Origin: Gemmatimonadota bacterium
GTDB taxonomy: Bacteria > Gemmatimonadota > Gemmatimonadetes > Gemmatimonadales > Gemmatimonadaceae
Reading direction: 5' to 3'
Assembly (NCBI GenBank): GCA_016191225.1
Contig: JACPPC010000013.1
Location: 90,004 to 154,003 of the forward strand
DNA: 64,000 nt
Below, piece after piece: positions 20,483 through 30,200 of the stretch; within the stretch, counting starts at the first letter, position 1, and each line of letters starts with the position of its first letter. Below the pieces are notes generated by a model that worked only from the letters and a program-made list of their open reading frames with translations, had not been told where the DNA came from and did not search any database. A program made the position numbers and the translations under genes.

Positions 20483-21759
20483 TCGCTTCCATCCTCCGGT
20501 GTCGCGGCCTCAATCGAGGCTAACCCGATGCTCTCGATCTCCGCCAACGACGACCCCGCGATACCCTCTAGATCGCCGTACAACCCTGTGGTCGCGAGCA
20601 TCACTCGTTCGAGTTGCTGCTCTCGCTTAGCCCATTGCCGCGAAATCGCGCGCTTTTCACGATCCAGATCTCCCTTCATCGCGAGGAATGCCTCGACGAT
20701 CGCCCGCACGCGCTCTCGAAATCGTGAACCTGTGAGGTATTCGTAGACCAAGTCAGACTTCGTGTGCCGTCCTTCGCTCGCCTTTCGAGTTGCAGCCAAC
20801 TCCAACAAGGATTGCCGTAGCGCTGCGGCGAGCGGCATGGCGACCCGCGGATGGGTCACCCAGACCTCGTCCAGATACTCGAATCCATCCACCCCCTTAG
20901 GCAGCGCCTGACTCGATAGCACGCAGAGCGCGGCATTGGCCAGACGTTTGTCATCGCGTAGCTTCTCGAGCCATCCGTCGCTCCAGTTCTTCGTCCGCTT
21001 TGCCTCCCACAGAATCGCTCCAGCCACAAGCCCTCCTGGGCCTCGCACGTGTTGAATCACGTCACCGCCATGCTCTCCCTTCGGCACAGGCTCGATCGCA
21101 TCGAGCGGGAACCTGTTGCGAAGCTGACTCTCCAGTGCCAGCTCCTGCACTTCCCCTTGCATTTGCTGCGAGCCTTGTTCCGCTCTGCGCTTTAGCTCCT
21201 CAATCTGTCGCTGCATCGAGACAATGGTCTGCTCCTTCTCCGCGACCCGCAGCAAGAGCGACTCACCCGCCTCACGGCGCGCCTGCTCCCTCACTTCTCC
21301 GAGTGATTGCTGAACGCGCGTCTCGATCGTGAGATCCAGTTCGCGTCGTGTGTCGTCAAGTTCGCGCTCTTTTCGCAGTAGCTCAGTCTGCGCAAGTTGC
21401 GCGGAAGCGAGCTTCCCATCGAGGAGTGCGAGTCGTTCAGTTAGGTCGCTGATGTCTTGTGCTTTGGCTTTCAGCTCGACATCCATCAAGGCCTTGGCGC
21501 GTACCGCCTCTCGAGCGGCGATTGTGGCTCGCTCGAGATCAATCTTTTCCGCCACTCCGTGATCGATCGCTAGCCGAGCTTCAGTTACGTCCGCCTCCCG
21601 CAGCGCTAGGACGCGCTCGTGTTCGGCGACCTCAGCATCCTTCTGACGCAGTCGCTGCTCGAACTGCTTCTTAGTTGCCTCTAGCAGCGGCCCTGCGAGC
21701 GATTCCGTTAGAGGGATTTGCGCTCCGCAGTTGCTACATGTGATCAGCACGTCAGTCAT
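20479..21759 (-). CDS. DUF2130 coiled-coil protein with nuclease-like core
   Basis: A 426-residue protein. The N-terminus has one CxxC (ITCSNCGAQ). A long Glu/Arg/Ala-rich coiled coil spans about residues 25-205. The DUF2130 core follows: RNRFPLDAIEPVPKGEHGGD and AILWEAKRTKNWSDGWLEK. The spacing Asp233 ... Glu252-x-Lys254 is that of a PD-(D/E)XK nuclease. A second helical part ends the protein. First gene of a four-gene operon with SIR2, HerA and KTSC; no strong promoter is evident in the 525 bases upstream. DUF2130 genes are usually seen alone, so this linkage is unusual. Nuclease activity is inferred from motif spacing. Confidence 0.87.
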   Translation of the reverse strand: MTDVLITCSNCGAQIPLTESLAGPLLEATKKQFEQRLRQKDAEVAEHERVLALREADVTEARLAIDHGVAEKIDLERATIAAREAVRAKALMDVELKAKAQDISDLTERLALLDGKLASAQLAQTELLRKERELDDTRRELDLTIETRVQQSLGEVREQARREAGESLLLRVAEKEQTIVSMQRQIEELKRRAEQGSQQMQGEVQELALESQLRNRFPLDAIEPVPKGEHGGDVIQHVRGPGGLVAGAILWEAKRTKNWSDGWLEKLRDDKRLANAALCVLSSQALPKGVDGFEYLDEVWVTHPRVAMPLAAALRQSLLELAATRKASEGRHTKSDLVYEYLTGSRFRERVRAIVEAFLAMKGDLDREKRAISRQWAKREQQLERVMLATTGLYGDLEGIAGSSLAEIESIGLASIEAATPEDGSE

Positions 21760-22284
21760 GAGTTAGACCCACCGTCAGCATCGGAGCGGAGCAGCAACTT
21801 CGCATGCGCGGTTGAAGCGAACCTCGGACTCGGCAGAGTCCTTGGGCACTCGCGCGCTGTGGCGCTCATGCGGGTGCACCCGTCGCGCTCGATGCCGCTT
21901 CGGCGATTCTGGCCGCGATCGGCAGCCGAAGGCTGCGACGAATTGCTGCGTGGCGCACCAGGCACTCGAATTGCGCGAGGACAATGCACGTTCTCCGCGT
22001 CGGCAGCTAGGTCGCGCTGCCGCCGAGTGCACCACGCTCTTGCGCTCACTTGGGCGCAAGGAACAGCTCGTCGCAACGCACGGACGGCCAATTCTCAGTC
22101 AAGGACACAGCCGCCGTCGGCTGCCGAGCCGTGAACATGTCGCGAACTCGCGGGAATGGCAAGAGCTGTAGAGAGCTGATGCGACTGTTAGCGTATCACC
22201 GCTGTCGAATGCTCGTTCAGCCGGGGGGGGGCGGTGGCCCAAAGTGCCTGCGTCGCCTTGCAACGCCGTTGCGCCGTGGCGCGC
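21760..22284. other. Gene-free gap between defence operons
   Basis: 525 bases between the start of the DUF2130 operon and the end of the helicase gene. Short open frames on both strands show no family resemblance, no good start sites and inconsistent codon use. It contains a run of eight or nine G residues at about 22222-22231. It should carry the promoter of the DUF2130 operon and the terminator of the restriction operon, but I cannot place either. Confidence 0.5.
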
Positions 22285-24384
22285 TCAGTCACCGTGAGAG
22301 GAGTCGCGAGCTTTCCCGGCGAGATCATCGAGAAACTCCGAGGCAGGCTCAACACTCGTCACGAGCAGGTGATCCCTGGCACGGGTGCAGGCCACGTACA
22401 GCAGGTGCCGCTCGGTGTCGTACACCTCCTGCAGGTCCGCGTCGTCTCCGACCGCCTCGATCCGCTCCTGCAACGGGATGATCTCGTCGTCGCAGGCCAT
22501 CACGACCACGGCGCGGAACTCCAGTCCCTTCGCCAGGTGCATCGTGCTGATAGAGACGTAGCCGCTGGCCGCCTCGACCTTCTCGTCGAGAACTCTGATG
22601 GGCAACGCAGCCGCCTCGACGGCGCTTTGGGCGCGCGCGAGCTGCCCCACCGACCGCACGAAGACGCCGAACTCGTGGGGCAGGACACCGGCCTTCGACT
22701 GCTCCGCGATCCACGCCCCGACGGACTCGCCTTCCTCGCCCTCGGTCTGGAGCACACGGATGTCCGGCGGCGGACCGTTGAAGACTGAGATCGCATCGCT
22801 CCGATCCTCGACATTGCCGTCCACATCAGTGACCTGGGGGCCGAGCAGCCGATCGGCCTGCATCCGGATCTGGTGCGACGTGCGGTAGTTGATGCGGAGG
22901 TTTCGGGAGCGCCCCCGGATGTCCACTCCGAGCGACCTCCACGAAAAGGGCTGCTGGAATATCCGCTGGCCAAGGTCGCCGGCAAAGAACAGGGCGCTGG
23001 GGCGACCACCTCCGAGGGCGGCAAGGAATCGCAGGCCCGCCACGCTGAGGTCCTGCGCCTCGTCGACTACGGCGAAATCGAACGGCGCGTGCTTCCCGGC
23101 GACCAGCGCAGCCGCCAATGCGGTGAACATCGCCGCGTGCGTGGCGAGCTTCCGCTGCTTCAGCTCCTCGCGCACCCGACCGTAGATCGACCACAACGCC
23201 GCCCGCTGCGCTTCCGGCAGCCTGGTCTTGCGCCCAAGACGAGCGACATCCCGATACGACTCCCACGTTTCCAATTGCCAGGCATCCACGACCTGGTCCC
23301 ACTCGGCGTGCAGGAAGTGCAGGCTGAACTTGTGCCCGTCGATCGCCTTCGAGGCCGCGTCGAGCAGTTCCCGTACTTCACCGCGGCTGGCGATCGCCAC
23401 CGGGCCAAGCATTGACTTGTGGAGGCGCAGACCGATGGCGTTCAGCGAGTGCACATCGATGCGCTCCCCGAGTCGCGTTTGGCTGCCGACCAGTCGCCGC
23501 AGCTTGGTGTGGAGCGCGTTGGCCAGCGTGTCCGAGAAGGTCGTCAGCAGGACTCGCGCTTCGGGATGCGCCTTCGCGAGGTGCACAGCGCGATGCAGCG
23601 CCACGATGGTCTTGCCGGTGCCTGCCGAGCCGGACACGCGGGCCGGCCCACTGTAGTCTCGCTCCACCCACTGGCGCTGCTCGGGATGCAGGAAGACAGT
23701 CCACTTGTCCCACGGGTACTCGAGGGCGCGCTCCAGCTCCTCGACGTTCGTCATCACCCGGAACCGGCGCTGCGCATCGGGATGGTCGAACGGACTCGTG
23801 GCCGCTACAGCCAGCGCGGCCGCCCGAGGCTTGCCGCCTGTCGCGATCTCCAACAGTGCTTCCGCTGCCTCGCCGGGAAGCCGGACCGCTAGCGCTAGAA
23901 TGCTGTCCTCGTCCGCCTGTCTGACGTCGGCCAGCCACTCCGTGGGCACGCCATAACCGAGCAGTTCCTCGTCAGACTTGTCGGCAAAGAGGGCCGGGCG
24001 CGCCGGCGTCGCAGGCGCCGCAGGCAAATAGACCGGCACGACGACCTCTTTCACCGTCTCGCGGATCTCGACCAGCTGCGCCGCGCCCGTCGTCGGGTGT
24101 GTCTCCAGCTTGCGGCGCTCAGCCCAGTCGTACGCCTTGTCGTGGTGACCCACATAGCAGAGCAGCAGGCTGCCCTGTGACTTGTGCACGATGATACGGA
24201 TGTCGCTGCTGACCCGCACCGACCAGAAGTTCTTGTCTTTCGCCTTGTCGAGCTTGTGGAACTGCATGCCCGGGCTCGCCGGATTGAGCTGCAGGTCGAA
24301 CGCCGTCGTCTTGACGACCTTCTGCTCCTCGCTGGTCAGTCGGGCAAGGCTGGCGGTGAACGTGTCAGCAATCCGGAAATCCAC
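22285..24384 (-). CDS. ParE/RelE-like domain fused to UvrD-type helicase
   Basis: A 699-residue fusion. Residues 1-95 resemble the RelE/ParE fold (MDFRIADTFTASLARL at the start, VSSDIRIIVHK and LCYVGHHDKAYDWAERR at its end). A linker leads to a superfamily 1 helicase: Walker A SGSAGTGKT (251-259), DEAQD (441-445), FAGDLGQRIF, LRINYRTS, STMHLAKGLEF and LLYVACTRARDHLL, so all core motifs are intact. The start is 4 bases after the methyltransferase stop, making it the third gene of the restriction operon. Whether the N-terminal domain still inhibits ribosomes or gyrase, or only binds, is unknown. Confidence 0.88.
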   Translation of the reverse strand: MDFRIADTFTASLARLTSEEQKVVKTTAFDLQLNPASPGMQFHKLDKAKDKNFWSVRVSSDIRIIVHKSQGSLLLCYVGHHDKAYDWAERRKLETHPTTGAAQLVEIRETVKEVVVPVYLPAAPATPARPALFADKSDEELLGYGVPTEWLADVRQADEDSILALAVRLPGEAAEALLEIATGGKPRAAALAVAATSPFDHPDAQRRFRVMTNVEELERALEYPWDKWTVFLHPEQRQWVERDYSGPARVSGSAGTGKTIVALHRAVHLAKAHPEARVLLTTFSDTLANALHTKLRRLVGSQTRLGERIDVHSLNAIGLRLHKSMLGPVAIASRGEVRELLDAASKAIDGHKFSLHFLHAEWDQVVDAWQLETWESYRDVARLGRKTRLPEAQRAALWSIYGRVREELKQRKLATHAAMFTALAAALVAGKHAPFDFAVVDEAQDLSVAGLRFLAALGGGRPSALFFAGDLGQRIFQQPFSWRSLGVDIRGRSRNLRINYRTSHQIRMQADRLLGPQVTDVDGNVEDRSDAISVFNGPPPDIRVLQTEGEEGESVGAWIAEQSKAGVLPHEFGVFVRSVGQLARAQSAVEAAALPIRVLDEKVEAASGYVSISTMHLAKGLEFRAVVVMACDDEIIPLQERIEAVGDDADLQEVYDTERHLLYVACTRARDHLLVTSVEPASEFLDDLAGKARDSSHGD

Positions 24385-24388
24385 CGCG

Positions 24389-27247
24389 TTAGACCTTGAA
24401 CACCTTCATGACCTCATCGCCAAGATGGTTGATGACCTTGACGGCGATCCGTCCGCGCTTTGGCTTCGCGAAGGGTCGCGAGGTGTCGCTGTGCAAGCTC
24501 GCCCACGCCTCCGCGTCAATCTCGGCCTTCAGTGTGGTCTTGAGCGCGCTGTAGGGGTCATTTGCGCCGAGAAAGTAGGCGTGCCGGACGAAGAAGCTCT
24601 CCTCGTTGTAGTCCGTGTCGATGAACCAGCAGGCGATGTTCTCGGCACTGTCGCTGACGACCTCGCCCGTCTGCGGCTTGAACACATCGACGCCCTTCAC
24701 CTTGATCATGATCTTCGTACCGTCCGGCACCACATAGGTATCCTTGCCGTCGATCGTCTTCTTGAGGCTCTTGCCATCTGGGTCGCGCATGTCGATGTCC
24801 GGCTCGCCGAAGATTACGAAGAGGTTGCCTTTGCCGGTGTTCTTCAGGTCCTCGGCCATGTGGAGATCGGCGTTCATGCGGGCCTTGAGCACGGGGATAC
24901 GGCCCAGCTTGCTGAACTCCGTGGCGTGCGCGTCATAGTTGAAGGCGCAGGCGATGAGCACATCGAACCCGGCATCGCCACACGCGCGGGCCGCTTCCAC
25001 CAGGTCGGCGCGTTGCACGGTGCCAAATTCCGGGCCAATGAAGATGCCCGCGCGCATCTCCACATCGCCTTTCAAGTAGCGACCCTCGGCGCAGACCCGG
25101 CCCTCGCCGGGCCAGGGAGTGAGGGCGGTGAAGGTGATCCGGTCATCCTTGTGCGCCTGCTGCACGCCGGCGGTCTTGAGGTTCTCCAGGATCATCTGAG
25201 GGAAGGACTGCTTGGCTCCGTACTCAGGAGTGCCCTCACCTACCATGTCGATCAGTTCATCGTCCTCATCCACGCCCAACACGCGGTGTGGGCTGAGGCT
25301 TTCAACGGTGAATGGTCCGGCGACACGCACCTTCTTGTTGTCGGGATAGGGCTTGTCGTAGAGGTACTCAAACTCGGCCTTGGCGGCGATGGACTTGTCG
25401 ATCTCCTGTTGCCGGGCGATGCGGGCCTGCCACCAGTCGGTATGCAGCTTCTTCGCTGCGTCTGGCCACTGGGCCTCGGCCTCGCGCGGAATCTCCCATT
25501 CCTGCCAGGCCTTCTTGAGCGCTTCGTTCAGCTTCTCGCGCAATGGCTCCAGCTGCGCCTGCCACTGGTCCCAGATGACATCGATCTCCGCGTTGTTGGC
25601 GATGGACTTGAGGGTGATGTGCGGCACGCGCTCATAGACGAAGCCGTGGCGGACGTTCCCCTGCACAGGCTGCGAACTCGGCGCGGTGCGGGTGACTTCG
25701 GCTTCCTTGAGTTGGCCCTCGCGGGAATCGGCCAGCAGGTAGTACGGATAGCGTGCGCCCATGATGCGAGCACGGGCCAGCGCAAGCGCCACGCGCGAGG
25801 TGTCAATCGTGATCCAGCGGCGGCCCCATTGCTCCGCAACCATCGCCGTGGTGCCTGAACCACAGGTCGGGTCGAGCACAAGGTCACCGGGGTCCGACGC
25901 CATCAGAAGGCAGCGCGCAACGATCTTCGCATTAGTCTGAACCACATAGACCTTCTCTGTCGTAAACGATCCGGTTCCCACATCTGTCCACACATCGTTG
26001 ATGGGAGCAGCATTGAAGTCCGCCCACTTGCGCAAGTACTGAAGGGATTCATTGCGCGTCAGATACAGCCTTCCAGCAGCTCTGACCCTTCCCATTCCGA
26101 GTGGATTTGTCTTCCAACCACCCTTGCCAGGGACGATCTCAAGCCCGCGAAACTGTACCTTGAATGTCGCGCTCTCAGGCGAACTTTGACTTGTGAGGTT
26201 GTCAGGTCGGAAAAGGCTGGCCCCCTCAGGCAGCGCCGACACGCCGTTCAACTCCTCAGTGGTCGCATTGCGCTCTTCACCCGAGAGCGTGATGACCCGG
26301 CGATAGAGATCAGCAGTCTGCATGTCACTCTTCTCGAAGTAGAGCTGCCGATACTTCACCGCCTCTTTCCGTTTCGCGAACCAGAGAACGTAATCATGCA
26401 CGCCGGCTAGCGTGACGGTCCCACCCGTCGGGCTTCCGGCGCCGCTCGTCGTTTTCAGTACAATCTCGCAAACGCAGTTCTCATCCCCGAACACCTCATC
26501 CAGTACCGCCCGTACGCGGTGGACATTTTCATCGCCCATCTGTACGAAGATGGAGCCGGAATCGGTGAGGAGATCGCGGGCGACGGTGAGCCGGTCACGC
26601 AGGTAGGTGAGATAGCTGTGGACGCCGTCGCGCCAGGTGTCACGGAAGGCTTTGACCTGCTCGGGTTCGCGGGTAATGTGGTCAGCCTTGCCGTCCTTCA
26701 CGTCGCGGCTGGTGGTGGACCACTGGAAGTTGCTGTTGAACTTGATGCCGTAGGGTGGGTCGAAGTAGATGCACTGCACTCGCCCACGCAGCCCCTCTCG
26801 CTCGGCCAAGCTGGCCATGACCTGGAGGGAGTCGCCGAGGATCATGCGGTTGGACCAGTTCTGGTCGTGGGCGTAGAACTCGGTCTTGTCAGCGCCCTTG
26901 GGAATGCCATTGAAATCGGCGAACAAGTCGGGAGCGAGAAGCCCGGCGTCGTGCTGGCTTTCCTTCGTCTGGCGCAGCAGATCATCTATGAGCGCCTTGG
27001 GATGGACCTTTTCCTGGATGTAGAGCGGCGGGGCGTGGACGACGAGGTCGCTCCAGTCCTGCTCGTCCTTGCCGCGCCAGACAAGCTGGGGATCGAGGTC
27101 GGTGTTGCGGGGATAGCGCAGGGGCCGAGGCGCCTGCTCCTCCCGTTTCACCACAGACTCCAGCTCGGCCGTGGGAATGTTCTTCCGCTTGTCGGCGTCG
27201 TGTGTGATCGCCGTGACGGATTTCAGCGTGGACGCCTTCTTTGCCAT
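24389..27247 (-). CDS. Type III DNA methyltransferase (Mod), beta class
   Basis: A 952-residue DNA N6-adenine or N4-cytosine methyltransferase. Motif order is beta class: DPPY (YFDPPYGIKF, near residue 200) comes before the SAM-binding loop DPTCGSGTTAMVAEQWGRRW (near 495). An extended region between them is the likely target-recognition part. The last 350 residues (after DSREGQL) form a large C-terminal domain of unclear function. The chosen ATG at 27247 (MAKKASTLKS) is 2 bases after the Res stop; an upstream frame overlaps Res and is not coding. Forms a restriction operon with Res and the helicase fusion. Recognition sequence cannot be told from sequence. Confidence 0.93.
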   Translation of the reverse strand: MAKKASTLKSVTAITHDADKRKNIPTAELESVVKREEQAPRPLRYPRNTDLDPQLVWRGKDEQDWSDLVVHAPPLYIQEKVHPKALIDDLLRQTKESQHDAGLLAPDLFADFNGIPKGADKTEFYAHDQNWSNRMILGDSLQVMASLAEREGLRGRVQCIYFDPPYGIKFNSNFQWSTTSRDVKDGKADHITREPEQVKAFRDTWRDGVHSYLTYLRDRLTVARDLLTDSGSIFVQMGDENVHRVRAVLDEVFGDENCVCEIVLKTTSGAGSPTGGTVTLAGVHDYVLWFAKRKEAVKYRQLYFEKSDMQTADLYRRVITLSGEERNATTEELNGVSALPEGASLFRPDNLTSQSSPESATFKVQFRGLEIVPGKGGWKTNPLGMGRVRAAGRLYLTRNESLQYLRKWADFNAAPINDVWTDVGTGSFTTEKVYVVQTNAKIVARCLLMASDPGDLVLDPTCGSGTTAMVAEQWGRRWITIDTSRVALALARARIMGARYPYYLLADSREGQLKEAEVTRTAPSSQPVQGNVRHGFVYERVPHITLKSIANNAEIDVIWDQWQAQLEPLREKLNEALKKAWQEWEIPREAEAQWPDAAKKLHTDWWQARIARQQEIDKSIAAKAEFEYLYDKPYPDNKKVRVAGPFTVESLSPHRVLGVDEDDELIDMVGEGTPEYGAKQSFPQMILENLKTAGVQQAHKDDRITFTALTPWPGEGRVCAEGRYLKGDVEMRAGIFIGPEFGTVQRADLVEAARACGDAGFDVLIACAFNYDAHATEFSKLGRIPVLKARMNADLHMAEDLKNTGKGNLFVIFGEPDIDMRDPDGKSLKKTIDGKDTYVVPDGTKIMIKVKGVDVFKPQTGEVVSDSAENIACWFIDTDYNEESFFVRHAYFLGANDPYSALKTTLKAEIDAEAWASLHSDTSRPFAKPKRGRIAVKVINHLGDEVMKVFKV

Positions 27248-27249
27248 GA

Positions 27250-30200
27250 CTATGTGCTCGCGGTGACAGGCTGCGCAGTCGCGCCGGCGATCATCTTCTT
27301 GAACTCGCCATCGACCTTGGCCTTGAAGTCGGTCTGGATCTGGTAGACATCGGTGAACTCGGCGAAGGCCCACCGACCATGCGTCCCGAGATGGTTCACC
27401 CCGGGCACCCAGTAGGTCTCCATCGCGGATTTCTTCTCTTTCGCATCCTCGCGCCGGTAGCCCTTGATCTCGACCACGAGATGCAGCAGGTCGTCAGGGC
27501 CGTGGCCGTCGTCCACGAGCACGATGAAGTCCGGCAGGTACTTGCGCCCTTCGGAACCGTAGCGATACGGGACCTCGAGCCCGAGGTTGTGATTCTTGAC
27601 GTACGCTCGGACCTGCGGGTGTGACTCGACCACACGGCAGAACTCGCCCTCCCAGTCGCTGTCGAGCACGACCCAGTTGACGTGACAGCGTGAGGAACTG
27701 GTCTCCCAGCGATCAGGTCGGGACGTGTTGAACCGGACATGGTTCGTGGATCCGGTGGGGTTGTACGGGTCGAGCAGCGCCTTGATGGGGCGCACTCCGA
27801 GGAACTGCCGGGTGATGGCGGCCGTGATGCGGCTGCATGCCATGTCGGCCAACTCCTGGTACATGAGCTGTGCCGGATACGTGTCGCCCTTGCAGACGAG
27901 GCAGGTGTCGAGCCAGTGCTTCGTGATGCGCTTGAGCTGTCCGAAGAGGTGCAGCTTGGGCTCGTCGCCGGGGTCACGCCAACTCGTATAGAGCAATCGC
28001 TTCGTGACCTCGAACAACACCGTGGACTGGCGCATGTCGCGCAGACCTTCCAGCGTCATGTTGACCGACTGGCCGATGATGCCCGCTGTTTGTGTGATCG
28101 TCGGACCAACGAGTTCCGGGCTCAGGACGAGGATCGAGTCATCATTGAAGTCGGCGCTCAGCCGCTCCTCAGGCAGCTCGATGCGATAGCCTTCCACGCG
28201 CGGAAAACGAATCTCGAGTGCATCTCGCTCCGGTCGCACGGCCTTGACCTGCACCGTTTCGCGAGGCGGTTGTGGCGGACTCGGGACCGGCTTGGCCGTG
28301 AAGTCGAACGGAATGCCGAAGATGTCGGCGTACTCGACGTTGAACAGGCCCTTGTCCGGGCCGTCCTCGTTCAGTTCGTACGATTGGCGTCGCAGCGCAC
28401 GTCCGATGACCTGCTCGCAGAGTAACTGCGTGCCAAAGGCGCGAATCCCCAGGACGTGGGTCACCGTGCTCGCGTCCCAGCCCTCGGTCAGCATCGAGAC
28501 GGAGACGACGCAGCGTGTGGCGCCACCGAGCTGGCCGGGCTTGCCGACCGTGTTCATGACCTCGCGCAACAGTTCCTGGTCGGTGATGCTCTCGCCGGCG
28601 CGTACATCACCCGTACGCTCCACGATCTCACGGCGGAACCGCTCGATCTCATCGGCTGCCATGACGCGGAAGCTGTCATCGAGCGCATCGCCCGCTTCGA
28701 GTTGCTCGCTGTCGATCAGCAGGGTGCGCGGGTGCGGCAGCTCGTTCCCGGTGACCTCGTCGTAGTTGCGAAAGAGCGCAAGCCGTCCGTTCACCAGTGT
28801 GGTCGTGCCGTCGTCGTTCGCGCGATGAAAGCCCGAAACGAAGTCATACACCAGCTTCGAAATCGCCGTGTTCTGGCAGACGATGATGAAGCACGGGGGC
28901 ACCTTGATGCCTTTCTCCTCCCAAAGCGCGAAGGTCTTTGCGTAATGGCCGTAGAGCGCCTCCAGCGCTGTTTGCAGTCGCGTGGGGAGCTTGAGCGGGT
29001 CGAGCACCTCACCCTTGCCGCGCCCCTTCTTGGGCATGTCCTTTCGGATGTTCTCCCAGAGGTTGCGGAACATCGGCATTTCTTCGCCCGGGATGTTCTC
29101 GGCAACCGGAACTCGGGGCAGCTTGACGATGCCGCACTCGATGGCGTCCATGAGCGAGAAGTCGCTCGCCGTCCACGGAAAGAGCGTCCCCTCCGCGTAG
29201 CCCGAGCCGCTCAGGAAGAACGGCGTCGCCGAAAGGTCGATCACGCGGGTGAGGCCCAGCTTGCGGTTGACGGCCTCGAGGCCGGAGATCCAGACGCGTG
29301 CCGCCTCGTTGTTCTTCTCGGCCTCCTTCCGCTCGTCCCCCTTCAGGCCCTCGTCGTCTGGCTCCTCCGGCTTCTCCCGGTAGCAGTGGTGCGCCTCGTC
29401 GTTGAGGACCAGGATGTTCTTCATGCCCATCAAGTCGGGCATGACTCGCTGAATCATCTGCCCTTCGGTCTCCTTGGTCTGTAGCTCGTCGCCGGTGCGA
29501 CCCCTTAGCAGTGCGCGACCGCCGGCGGCAAGTTCGACGCGCTCGCGGAGCTTGAACGCGTGATAGTTGGTGATGACGATCTTGGCCCGATTCACGTCGT
29601 CCAGCATGTCGCTGGGCACTAGTTCGCGGTCCTTGTAGTAGCTATCCGGATCGTTCGGCTGGAGGACGCGCAGACGGTCCTTGATGGTCAGGCCTGGCGC
29701 GAGGACGAGAAAGCCACGGGTGAAGTGCTTGCTGCCGGGATGCCGGACGGCATTGATCGTCTGCCAGGCGATGAGCATGGCCATCACCGTGGTCTTGCCC
29801 GCGCCCGTGGCCAGCTTCAGGGCCCATCGCAGCAACTCGGGGTTGGCTTCCCGGCTGGCGCTGGCCAAGTGGTCGAGCAGTTGCTTGCCGCGCACGGTAT
29901 GCGGAGCGACCTCAGCGAGCCAAATGGCTGTCTCGACGGCCTCGACTTGACAGAAGAACGGGCGGATCGCGCTGAACGGGTGATGCCGCCAGTGTTGAAG
30001 CAGGCGGGCCGTCTCTGACGTGACCTGCCAGTGACTCGGATTGGGCAGGGCGCGCCAGGTCGCCACCAAGCCGCGCACCTCGTTGATGATCGAGTTCGGG
30101 TCGTACTGCTGCTCCTTCGTTGAGAGCCCGCTGCCCTCGTCGAACTCCAGGGCCTCCTGTGCGGCGTGGCCCTTCCGCTTCTTCGGCTTCGGGATCGGCG

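Noticed and set aside
21760..22284. Gene candidates in the gap upstream of the DUF2130 operon
   Set aside because: Competing short frames on both strands, none with family similarity or consistent codon use.
24182..25858. Plus-strand open frame of 558 codons opposite the methyltransferase
   Set aside because: Antisense to conserved Mod sequence and lacks any recognisable domain.
27248..27373. Upstream extension of the methyltransferase
   Set aside because: It overlaps the end of Res out of frame; MAKKAST at 27247 fits spacing and family.
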